Shown piece after piece: positions 54,501-64,000 of a stretch of 64,000 bases of DNA. The notes below the pieces were generated by a model. That model saw only the letters and a list, made by a program, of their open reading frames with translations, did not search any database and was not told the origin of the DNA. The number at the start of each line of letters is the position of its first letter. The stretch's first letter is position 1. The translations under genes were made by a program, and so were the position numbers. The stretch spans positions 153,271 to 217,270 of the forward strand of contig JAVTVJ010001696.1 in assembly GCA_034509425.1 (NCBI GenBank). The letters run 5' to 3'. The stretch comes from Eopsaltria australis (Eukaryota; Chordata; Aves; Passeriformes; Petroicidae).

Positions 54501-57500
54501 AGAAGAAAGCTGTGCAATTGTGCTTTTTGTCATAAAATGGGATTTTTTTTTTGAGGTTTAAGTGCATGGGTGTACATTTAGCCTAATGAAGAAGTTGCCC
54601 TGGATTGAGTACCTGCTAATAGTGCTGTTACTGATTTCCTTCAAGAGAAGGTCTGCCATTAATAAAAATGTATTTTTTACATACATATGAGTATGTTCTT
54701 CAGCCCAAGAAGTGCACCCTTTGCCTCTTCATCCATAACTGGAATTTGCTTAGAATTTTGGAGAATACTGCACAATTTTGATTTCAGGAAAATCCACAGA
54801 GAGACTAACCCCATATACGTTTAAGATTCAGCTGAAAATTTCCTGGTATCAATAAATCCCAAACTGGAGTCAGCATCTGCTCAGCTGAAGCTGGAGGTAG
54901 TCTCACTAACACAAATCATTAATCTTTCCACTGTCTGTATCCTGTAATTTCTGCACAGTCTTTAACTGTATTGTGACTCAAAGGTGTAAGAGAGCACATG
55001 CTGAGTATTGTATTTTAAATCGGACCGTCAGTTCATTCTGCGTGTTCCCTGAGCTGTGGTAGGAAGCTTTATTCATTATATGTAGAGAAGTTTTTAAACA
55101 CAAGGCTACTAAGGACTGTTTGTGATATATAAAGCAAATATGAGGGCATAGAGAAGGGAATAAATAACAACAGATGCAAGCCTTAAGTGATTTCACGAGT
55201 GTTCAGCTATCATAAAGGAAATGAGGAAAGGCAGTTAATTTATGTGGTCATTATTAACACTCTTTAAGTAGAAGTTGGAAGTTTTTGAGAGTCATTAGAG
55301 CTGAACATCAAACCACAAAATCTAAAGAAGATCTGTTTTGCACAGAATTATTAGTTTCATTACTTGTGTCCAGATTCTGTATGAGCAACAGAAAAACAAG
55401 TAGCATCTAAGGTGAGGATATACCTTGTTATTCCTGAATATCTTACTGATATTAATATTAAGCACATCCACGAGATCAACTCTTATCAATGTTGTAGTTA
55501 GGTTCTTGAGAAGATGGAGCTGGACTGGTTTTAGAATTGGGGCCTCCTGGCAGCTCTGCTTACCTCTATATAAGCCATTTTGCCTGTGTACTGTGTGCTA
55601 ATCCAGTGTCTGTAATGTGTGTAACTTTGAAAAAGTGAAAAGAAACAAAAAAATTGTATTACAAAAACATTTAGAAGTATATATGTTTGTATATACACAT
55701 ATAAACCAAACCCAAAACAATCAAACACCACCAAAAAGTCAAAATCCATCAAACTACTTACAAAACGAGCCATGTTTAAAGACTTAAATATAGCTGATGA
55801 AAAAATGGTACTTCAGCATAGTTGGACATTTTAAAACCTGTGTGATTGCAGTCACTTCTGCAGTGGAATTTGAAAGATGCACCTATGATTCCTCTCCTTG
55901 CTCTAATTTTATCTGGTCAGGTTCACCCTGTACTTACTTTCCCCAAGGCTTTACAGGTCTTTGATCCAAGTATGTGATCTATTAATGTGAATGAGTCTTG
56001 TGTGTATTGTCTTTATCCTGCTATTGAAAGAGGCATTGTTTGTGAAAACACAGAGTGTTCCGTGTTTATAGCTCTCTCTCACGTTATAGATTTGGCTTGC
56101 ATCCTCCTCATTGTCTTGGCAAGATGAAAATTAAACAAGAATGTGTGTGCCCCAGTTGGGAAAAGGATACATTAATTATTGTAGCTGAATGACATTGATT
56201 ACAGCAATTAAGCTCTTTTTTTTTTTTTTTTTTTTTTTTTTGTTAATTTTAAATAACATCTTTCATTCTATGTGAATGTGTGACCCAGTGTTTTCTTCCT
56301 TTATTTTGAATACTGTCTTGAGGGAAAAGCCTTCTTTCATATGCAAACAACCTTATATTCTCTTCAGATGAGTTATGCATACAGTGTGGTGGAACAAATG
56401 ATGTTTTAAAAATGCACTCACTTTTTTAATCTTTCTCTTCTCACTTCCTTCTGTTAGGAGAAAAATTAGGTACCTGTTGGGAACTAGTAGCAGTCTTGCT
56501 TTATAAGCATTTTCTAGGTTCAGAAGGCCTTAGGAAAATGTCACGTTGAAGTTACTTTAGAATATATTATCTGTGCTTCATTATTGGCTGTGGTTTCTGT
56601 CCAGGGTTAAATACTCTGAGCAGTTCTTGGTTTTACTAACAGGAGCTGCATTGTGTTACTCATGGGGAATTCTATATAAAGGAAACCACGTTTCCGTGAT
56701 AAAAAACTGATTTCCTTTAGAATGTGCAGTTCACTAGGTGACAATTTTTAATGTGTTTTTAATAAACTGATTGTGGAAAGAAATAATTTTGCTTTACAGT
56801 GAATATTCCCTCTGGTGTGCTTCTTAAAATTGAATTCTGGACTCAAGAACAAACTTAGGTTAAGCACAGTAACACCGCTGTAACCTAGCTATAAAGCTGT
56901 GTTTATGGCAGGACTTACTTTTTTGAAAATACAAAATAAACAGGTATTTGGGTAATTATTGTGCTGCAGTGCTGTAATGCAGGGGATCAGCTGTGCCACT
57001 CTCAAGCCATTCAGCACTATAAAGCCCTCCACTTCTTTATGATGTATGTTTCTCATCATCATTTCATTTTTGAAAGCAGAATAAATCCTGATGAGCGAAG
57101 AGATTTATCTCCTTGTTTTTTTTAGTATTATACGATAACTTCAAGTGGTTTAATAAGCTTTTTCCTCGGTGATTCTTAAAAGTCTTTTGTTGCAGTTTCT
57201 TTTAAAAATTGCTGATGCAAAATGTGACCAGTTTTATTGCTTCGAATAGTTGCAAGTTTTTAAGTAATTCTGAATCATGCCATGCATTTTATCACATTGT
57301 ATACGACTAGAGAATGATTTCCGTTCCCTTAAAATGTACCAACTTGTCATTGAAATGTGTAAAACTTCAATAAATAAATATATATTCATGAAGAAATTGT
57401 ACATATATTTCTCATGAGCAGCAGAGACGTGCTCCATAGCTGCATTCTTGACATTCTTTTAGAATGTTGCTCAGTGTATGTTAGACAAATGAAACTATCT

Positions 57501-58018
57501 CTGATTATCCTTTGCTTGGGTTTAAAAAATGGGAAAGTATATGAAGTGCAGGGAATTTTGAGAGGACATTGAACTGTGGACCAGTGAGAACTCACCAGAG
57601 ATTAGTTCCGCTGTTAGTAATAACACTGTTTAATATGACCTTCTGTAAGTAGTAAAGGAAGGCTTGACGTGCTGAATATTAGCACATTCCCACAATACCA
57701 ACATCTCATTTAATTTGTACAGTTGTTATTAGTCACTTCTTTATGTAAAAAAGGGAAGGCATCACCATGTTCTCTGTTAATAATCTCAAATGCTTTCTAT
57801 TTCATGAAAAAAATCCTATCTCCTTTAACAGGTAGAACTATTAGTGTTTGTTCCATAATTAAGATGTTTGCATTTGTGTGTTTGAATCTTCGCTTTGTTT
57901 TGGTATTTGAAAACCCAGAAATCCTTTGCTATGTTTCTTATTTAGGAACAGAGTGTGAAGACCTCATAGAAGAGTTGCTGTGTTGCCTCATCCAGCTCAT
58001 TGTTGAGATTCCCCTCTT
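39434..58018 (+). CDS. DYM: DYM (dymeclin), 5' portion, coding exons 2-6
   Basis: The coding exons are 39434-39573, 49324-49376, 50042-50135, 51388-51524 and 57946-58018. All have GT-AG junctions and matching phases, giving 165 codons plus two bases before the gene runs off the right edge. The vertebrate protein is about 669 residues, so roughly the first quarter is present. Dymeclin is a cytosolic protein that cycles on and off the Golgi and supports Golgi organisation and secretory traffic. Loss in humans causes Dyggve-Melchior-Clausen dysplasia. The N-terminus MGANSS keeps Gly2 and Ser6, the N-myristoylation pattern described for the family. Conserved blocks include [49 protein letters not shown] and [15 protein letters not shown]. 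The start has a good context (AAGATGG). The spread over >18 kb before residue 166 agrees with DYM being a very large gene. Confidence 0.95.
43191..43209. repeat. Poly(T) run of 19
   Basis: A homopolymer tract in DYM intron 2 with no adjacent element recognised. Confidence 0.9.
45276..45462 (-). mobile_element. CR1 LINE 3' fragment
   Basis: CAGAACAGTTTGAGTTGGAA, then CGCTGCCATGGGCAGGGACA and CATTGCCAGGGATGCAGGGG. A reversed copy. Confidence 0.92.
45745..46060 (-). mobile_element. CR1 LINE 3' fragment, second subfamily
   Basis: AAGTGCCACATCCACATGAC, then CCACCCTGAGCCTCCCCTGG, AGGGACTGTGCAGAGCCACA and GCTCCTCGTCAGACTTGTGC. The 3' tail is missing or degraded. It is near-identical to the 23.3 kb copy over about 170 bp. 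Confidence 0.92.
48698..48965 (-). mobile_element. CR1 LINE 3' fragment, older copy of the second subfamily
   Basis: GGAATCACAAGATCTTCTAG, then CAAGTGCCACATCCACATGG, GGGCTGGACAGCCCTTTCCA and ATATCCAACCTAAAACTTCC. A complete reversed 3' end including the tail region. Confidence 0.9.
49055..49205 (+). mobile_element. Degenerate CR1 LINE fragment
   Basis: TTGGAATGAGTTGCTCAGAG, then GAGCAGGGAGGTTGGGCAAA and ACTGACCTCTATGAG. Old, just upstream of DYM exon 3. Confidence 0.6.
49324..49376 (+). CDS. DYM: DYM exon 3
   Basis: 53 nt between CTCCTACCTAG and GTGAGA. It encodes [17 protein letters not shown] plus split codons at both ends. Confidence 0.94.
49377..50041. other. DYM intron 3
   Basis: 0.67 kb of unique sequence. 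Nothing further recognised. Confidence 0.8.
50042..50135 (+). CDS. DYM: DYM exon 4
   Basis: 94 nt between TTCTCATCTAG and GTAAGT. It encodes [17 protein letters not shown] through SAECQ. Confidence 0.95.
50136..51387. other. DYM intron 4
   Basis: 1.25 kb of unique sequence. Open frames at 50.5-51.1 kb on both strands lack any recognisable motif. Confidence 0.75.
51388..51524 (+). CDS. DYM: DYM exon 5
   Basis: 137 nt between CTTTTCCAG and GTGGGT. It encodes [18 protein letters not shown] through EEKAGPSSY. Confidence 0.95.
51603..51714 (+). mobile_element. CR1 LINE 3'-terminal fragment
   Basis: GATGGTTGTACTTGATCTTA, then AAGGGTCTTTGCCTTCAGAT and a TAATTCTATGATTCTATG tail. Confidence 0.8.
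52403..52500 (-). mobile_element. CR1 LINE 3'-terminal fragment
   Basis: TAAATCATGGAATCGTGTTG, then GCTGGAAAAAGCCCTCTAAA and ATCATCACCCAGCACTGCCA. A reversed end of an older subfamily. Confidence 0.8.
56216..56241. repeat. Poly(T) run of 26
   Basis: The longest homopolymer in the window, in DYM intron 5. No retrotransposed sequence or target duplication was recognised beside it. Confidence 0.9.
57946..58018 (+). CDS. DYM: DYM exon 6
   Basis: 73 nt between TTCTTATTTAG and GTAAGT. It encodes [18 protein letters not shown] through PL and ends two bases into a codon. The next exon lies outside the window. Confidence 0.94.
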
Positions 58019-59178
58019 GTAAGTAGGCTTTTTTATTTTCTTTTTCTTTTTTTCTTAGTCTTCTTTTATAAACTGAGCGTTTGAGAGAATATGAAACTTG
58101 CAGTAGTGGGTTTATAATGTTTAAATAGTTGTATTTGAATGTTCCATGTGATGGAGCAGTACAGATAATGATAAGCTGCTGCCAGTGCAAGCCCTGAATA
58201 TTCTGTTGGAAGAAGTACATGATGAACATCTCACACCCAGTTCAAACCATCAACAGAAGTTATTCCATTTGTTTCAGGTACCCCTGTCAGCACACAGACA
58301 GTAACTGGTGGAAATGGTTGTGCTCATGGTACAGGGGAAGGTACAGTGGAGGTGTCACTTCAGCTCTGGGGTATGCAGTAAGGTGAAAACTAAAGTTCTT
58401 CTGCAGTTCTGTGGGGGTTTAAATTGCAAAAATAAATCATAATGTGCTATTTAATACTGATTTCTGAAATTCCAGTGAATTGATGTCTGGAGAAGGGACA
58501 AGAGAAATTGATAAGTGGAGTGTTTCTGTGGATCTCCAGATTTGTTTACATGTTTTTTTTTCATGCATCTGTTGTATTTGAGAGATGTTGATTGCCCAGC
58601 TTGTTGGCATGTGTGTCATAAAACATACTTCAGTGCTTTGTGTAAGAGAGCGTGCTTCATTCTTTAGGAAAAAAAAGTGTTCTTTCACTTTTGTGGAAGT
58701 GTTCTGATGAGTTTTAATTTTTTCCCCATGATAAACTTCACTAAAGGTAGAGTGAGCAGTGTCTGTAGTGTTAAATTGCATTGTAGTCTGTGCCTAAAAT
58801 GTAATGCCCCAACTGAAGCATCAGGGCTTTGGATGAGTTTCAGATGGTCTGTTAGAGTGTAGTATAAAGCTCTGCTGTCTTGTTGCTGGGATTGTTCTTT
58901 TGGTTGGAAAACTGACAAAGATGCAGTGTTTTCTGAAACATTGCTGTCATTAAATGCAGCTCTGTCAACGTTAACGCAAGGGATTTGTGTAGGTAGAGTG
59001 TAACAAATTAGTGGTGTGATTCAGAGTGTCATTCCACAGAGCTTGTCAGGACTTCCTGGAGCACATACACGCTTTGTTTGGAGCAGATTAGAGGAAGTAC
59101 AAAGGGCTGAGAGGACTGTGATGTACGGGCAAGTTCATAAATCCTGCAGCATTTTATTTTTCTTTCTTGGAAGTACCA

Positions 59179-59199
59179 GTGTGTGTGTGTGTGTGTGTG
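59179..59199. repeat. (GT)n microsatellite
   Basis: About ten perfect GT units. Confidence 0.95.
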
Positions 59200-60635
59200 C
59201 AGTCCGGGATCCTTTATTCTGCCTTTCCGGCAGAAGAAAATACACCAGCAAGAGTGTTCCTCACCCATTTCAACAACTGAACCTGTCTGCATCTCTGTTT
59301 CTGTGTGAATGTGGCTGCTGCAAATGAAAGCAGCCGCTGAAAGCACTTAGATTGCTATAAAATCTAGAGATAAAATGGCTTATTTAAAAAGCAAATTATA
59401 AAGACTGTCTATAATTTTAATATTCAGCTATATCAAAAACTTACATTTCGTAAGAGAGAGATGCGGAGTGTTTTTGGTTTGTGGTTGTTTTCTTTTTCGT
59501 CAATTAAGTTATATTTGCTAAATTTCTCCTGAAATGGCATGTTGCTGATTGCTAATAAACTACTAAGACTTACAAAAATGTGTATTACTGTCTTGTTTAT
59601 CACTAGAACATGTTTAACAGCAGCATAATGCCTTAACTATGAATTTTGTTCCCATAGCATTGAAGGGGAGGTAGGTAGGGGAAAGGAGATACTGGAAAAC
59701 TTGCTTTCTCTAATTCACAGTCCAACTATGTTCTTCATAAAGGTGTTATAAGGTATTACTGTATTATTAATTTTGTTCAAGAGAGTGATCAGGATTGTTT
59801 CCATAGTGAGTTTACTCCTTACGTACCTCCCTCTCCCTGGTCAGATATCCATGGAGATTCTTTCCCTATTTTATTTCAAGGGAGTACATTTCTGTCTTTA
59901 GCTGGAATGAATCAAGAGAACTGCAGGCCTGGTATGTGAATTTGAGGAAGGAATAGATTGAGTGGAATATATGAAATATTCAAACTTGTAATGATTTCTG
60001 TGTCAGGACTTAGGATCTCCTGTGAGAGAGCAGACAGCTTTGGCAGCTTGCAGTGGCATTGTAACAGAGTGTCTGTCTGTAAAGATGCTCTTAGAGATGA
60101 ATTTTTGTTGTGACAGACCATTAAAATCTCCATGCTGAGCTGGTTTTCGAAGTGTCATTCAGAATAGAAAACATTTTGTTAGGAGCATTCAGTAGCCTTA
60201 AGAGAAGATTGTGACAATTACTGTGTCCCTTGGGTTCTGTGGATGCAGTTTGGTGAAGGAGTGGATACAGCTGGCAGCTGCTGCCTGAATATATTGCTTG
60301 TCTGCACCCCAGTTAAAGCTTATATGTTTCTCCTTCACTGAAACTGCACCATTATTTTAAAGCATGAAAAGCCATCCCCATGTTCAGAATGCAGGAACAG
60401 AGGTACCTGTGCAGCTGTCTTGTATTCCTTCCTTTTGAATTTGTCCTGAATGTCACATCAGGTGCTTGGGGTACCTGTGTGTCATATTTTGTAGGCAGGT
60501 GCTTAGTTGTTCCAGGCTGGTTGGAGAGCAGTCCTGAGGAGAAAGATTTTGGTGTATCTGGTGGTAGCCCAGAGTCTGTGAGGGACCGGTCATGCCCCAG
60601 CTATGTGCACTGAGACCCAGAAACCCCCTGTGCCC

Positions 60636-61226
60636 TGGGCTGATCCCCAGCGTGGGCAGCAGGGCAGGGGGGATTCTGCCCCTGTGCCCCTGTGCTCAGC
60701 TGAGAGCCCACCTGCAGAGCTGCCCCAGCCCTGGGCAACAACAGCACAAGCACCTGGAGCTGCTGCAGCCAGGCCAGAGGAGGCCACGCAGATGCTGCCA
60801 GGGCTGCAGCCCCTCTGCTCTGGAGCCAGCCTGGCACACCTGGGGCTGCTCACCTGCACAAGAGAAGCTCCAGGGACACCTCAGAGCCCCTGCCAGGGCC
60901 TCAAGGGGCTCCAGCAGAGCTGCACAGGGCCTGGGGACAAGGCATGCAGGCACAGGACACAGGCAATGGCTTCCCAGTGCCACAGGGCAGGCATGGATGG
61001 CATCTTGGGAATTGGGAATTGCTGGCTGGGAGGGTGGGCAGGCCCTGGCCCAGGGTGCCCAGAGCAGCTGTGGCTGCCCCTGGATCCCTGGCAGTGCCCA
61101 AGGTCAGGCTGGACATTGGGGCTTGGAGCAGCCTGGGATAATGGATGGTGTCCCTGCCGTGGCAGGGGATGTGGTAAGATATGGTCTTTCAGGTCCCTCT
61201 CAACCCAAACCATTCTGGGATTCTAA
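60636..61226 (+). mobile_element. CR1 LINE 3' fragment, young GC-rich subfamily, long copy
   Basis: It begins at GGGCTGATCCCCAGCGTGGG, has the doubled CCCCTGTG block, then all young-subfamily blocks and a CCATTCTGGGATTCTAAATG tail. The diagnostic site reads GGGCCTGGGG, as in the 6.2 kb copy. Open frames of about 200 codons across it overlap in several frames and lack reverse-transcriptase motifs. Confidence 0.94.
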
Positions 61227-63744
61227 ATGTAAGAAGTTTGGCCTTGGCAGGGACACAGAATTCATGAAGGCTCGAGTCTTTTCCTGAGTATGGGCAGATG
61301 TCACTCACCTCTGAGCTTGCTCTAGTTATCAACCTTGGCAGAATAAGCTCATTTCTGCCTACAAAACAAGCTACAGCATGCTTGGAAATTGCAGGTGGAC
61401 TGTCTTTCTCAGAATTAATAAGGAAGATGTGGGATGTGGAAGAAGATAAATGTCAAATCTGTATCCCTTATTACAAAACTTTTTTTTTTTGGGAAAGACT
61501 GCAGAGCCTTCCTGGGAGGCAGAGCATTTCTGGGAGTGTCTCTGTTTCTTACAGAGAATTTAAGAAAATCTTTCTCAAAGTTAGTTTGTATTGGAAAAGG
61601 CATATGTGCTTTAAGAGAGAAATAGGGTGCAGTAGGGGCTATGGGACTCTGCAATATTGCGGTGCTGTGTCTGACAGCTATTAAAAATATCTTGAATTAC
61701 CTTTCTGAAAAACAGGCTGTGCTGCATTGTACAGAATTCCAGGCATAAAGGTTTCAGGTTTAATTTTATTGAAAATACAGTTTCCAACAATTAGACTTGT
61801 GCAGTCCCTTATAACACTTGTGTTACCTTATGTTGGTGTTTGATTTATGGTTCCCTTGGGTGTGCTATGGATACTCTGCTCTGTCTTTGGTTTTGCTAGT
61901 GTTAGCACTCAAGAGTGTACACTCATGATTCGAATTGCATAGTCGGCAAAAAGATACAATGTTAGTATTTAATTGTATGACTTTTATGTAGAAAGTATTG
62001 CTAGCATTTTGTTGCAGGGTGGAGCTCCCAATGCTTTAAATTATAAAGGCTTCTTTCAGCAGCTTGTTAACAGCTGGTATCCATAACTGAACAGCTGGTT
62101 GTTATCAGTGCATTTTCACTTCATTAAAAACTATAAATGCATCTGGAGGAAAAATGAAATACTGTGATCTAGTTACGTCACTCCTAAGTAGCACCCTGTG
62201 GTGCCAGTACAAGTTAGTTGATATTTCTATTATGTTCCCTTATTTTCTCTAGTTATGGTTGTTTTAGGGTGCAGTCTTAGTTGTTTGGAAATACAAATGA
62301 TGACAATGTTTTGACTCATTTAGAGATGCTTGCTGCATTTTATGGGAGCTTAAAAGTCAAATGTAGGAGGAAGAAAGGCAATATAATTGATTATAAAGCT
62401 CTACAAAATAACTGCAGTGTAGGAAAGGTGCCATGTACAGATGATGAGAAATATTTAGGCTTTTTTTCTTGCTAGTTGAGAGCAGCAAAGAGATTAAGAA
62501 ATGTTTTCTGTTCTAGCTCAGGAGTGCCATATTTTAATTACTTTTGTTACTTTCAAAAGAATAGGTCAGAATAGTACTTTTTAAAAAGACTATTCAAGGA
62601 ATTTTTATCAAGATTGTAGTAGCTCCATTATTTGGAAAGCTATGTGACTTTTCCATTTTTGGCAACTTTGTCTAATCATCAAAGGCAAACGTCCATCTGT
62701 TGAAACTGAGGTTGAAGGTAGTGAAAACATCCAAACTGAGAGAGATTTGTGTTGCTTCACTTTGAAGAGCCTCGAAATTTAAGACTATTCTGCTCTGTTT
62801 AGGAGGGATCTGATTCATATAAAGGGAGTTTAATTTGCTGCTGCACCTTGGGATGGTGCAGCAAATAAAAGATATTTATGTATTTGGAATATTTTCTTAA
62901 TCACTCCTATCCTTATTTCTAATGGGAGATGTGCAGTGTTTTATGCGTCTAAAGATCCTGAGTAGGAGAACCGTTATCTGTATCACATAATCTTACTCTG
63001 TTCTAGTTTAGATTTTATTTTAGACTTAGATCAGTATTTCTCTCTGACCTATCTGTTCATGAGGTGAACTTTAATTTGTAACGAATTTTCCTCACCCCAG
63101 AGCACAGTATCAGAGGGCTGTACAGTTTTTTGTACATTGTGCTGTGTATCAAATTCCTTATAATCTGCTTTCTGATATGGTTTTCTGCCCTGTTCTCACA
63201 AAAGATGATGGGTGTTGGAAAACCTCTGGTTGCAGGTTTTTGGGTCTTGACAACAAAGACACAGAGAGAGTGTGGAGCAGATCTGCCTTTCAGTTAGATT
63301 GCATCACTGAAATGCAGGATGTGATTCCTGTGGTGTGGCTCTGTGCAGGACTCTCTGATGGTCTAATGTAGTTGTTTGGTCACCTGGGTCATCTTCTCTT
63401 TCCTGGGGATTGGAAGCTACACCTGGGAGTCACTGCAGCTGTGCGTTTTTATGGGAATTTGGGCTTCTCTCTTGTGTTCTGTTGCTTGAAAAGTAGTGTC
63501 TTTTAATTATTATTAGTGGATATTGGTAACAAGACTTGGTAATATGAAAAGTAAATAGAGAATAATTCTTCTCTGTGCAACATTTGAAAGTCCAGAAGAA
63601 GAAATAAGCATCAGTGAGGTGTAAATGTACACAATCATGTAATCTCAGATAGTTTGGGAACAGGTCTGTGAAAAAAAGCTATTGAGTCCAGCTGTCGTGG
63701 TAATCCTTTAGGTGCTACCTTTAGAGTATTTCTATATTGTTGGT

Positions 63745-64000
63745 GCTGCCAGGGCTGCAGCCCCTCTGCTCTGGAGCCAGCCTGGCACACCTGGGGCTGC
63801 TCACCTGCACAAGAGAAGCTCCAGGGACACCTCAGAGCCCCTGCCAGGGCCTCAAGGGGCTCCAGCAGAGCTGCACAGGGACTGGGGACAAGGCATGCAG
63901 GCACAGGACACAGGCAATGGCTTCCCAGTGCCGCAGGGCAGGCATGGATGGCATCTTGGGACTTGGGAATTGCTGGCTGGGAGGGTGGGCAGGCCCTGGC
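63745..64000 (+). mobile_element. CR1 LINE 3' fragment, young GC-rich subfamily, cut by window edge
   Basis: It starts at GCTGCCAGGGCTGCAGCCCC and continues past the right edge in the block GGTGGGCAGGCCCTGGC. The diagnostic site reads GGGACTGGGG. Confidence 0.93.

Larger units (their letters stand above)
51525..57945. other. DYM intron 5 (about 6.4 kb)
   Basis: Unique, AT-rich sequence with CR1 fragments at 51.6 and 52.4 kb, an AT-rich patch at 53.57-53.63 kb and a 26-base T-run at 56216-56241. No gene recognised. Confidence 0.65.
58019..64000. other. DYM intron 6 (partial)
   Basis: Runs off the right edge. It holds a GT microsatellite at 59179-59199 and two young CR1 copies at 60.6-61.2 and 63.7-64.0 kb. 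The rest is unique, with no exon recognised. Confidence 0.65.

Noticed and set aside
56216..56241. The 26-base T-run as the poly(A) tail of an antisense processed pseudogene
   Set aside because: The adjacent sequence shows no recognisable coding remnant and no target-site duplication that I can see.

Overview
This is vertebrate nuclear DNA, almost certainly from a bird. It holds intron-containing genes with GT-AG splice sites, three CpG-island promoters and about thirty fragments of CR1 LINEs, the dominant avian retrotransposon. The gene order RPL17 - C18orf32 - DYM, all on one strand, is the conserved order of human 18q21. From general knowledge that block lies on the avian Z chromosome, so Z linkage is likely but cannot be shown from this window. 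A songbird is a plausible guess from the GC-rich, well-preserved CR1 copies.

Layout. 1-13.7 kb: no gene recognised; CR1 fragments, microsatellites and one non-repetitive, conserved-looking stretch near 3.4-3.7 kb. 13.9-18.25 kb: complete RPL17 (ribosomal protein uL22), with a CpG-island/5'TOP promoter, seven exons, 184 codons, and two box C/D snoRNAs of the SNORD58 family in introns 1 and 6. 18.6-21.9 kb: complete C18orf32 (86 codons in two coding exons), starting about 0.4 kb after the RPL17 poly(A) signal. 21.9-27.35 kb: intergenic, CR1-rich. 27.35-64 kb: 5' part of DYM (dymeclin): promoter, untranslated exon 1, then coding exons 2-6 (first ~165 residues) spread over >30 kb of introns. DYM continues past the right edge.

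How they relate. RPL17 and its intronic snoRNAs are one ribosome-biogenesis unit: the protein lines the 60S exit tunnel, and SNORD58 guides 28S rRNA methylation. C18orf32 and DYM concern the ER/lipid-droplet surface and Golgi trafficking. The three genes are neighbours, not an operon, and each has its own promoter.

I found no previously undescribed gene system. The most unusual signal is in the repeats. A family of near-identical ~0.3-0.6 kb CR1-derived units recurs at least seven times. Two full-length copies appear to share the same 5' boundary, and one of them abuts the DYM promoter.
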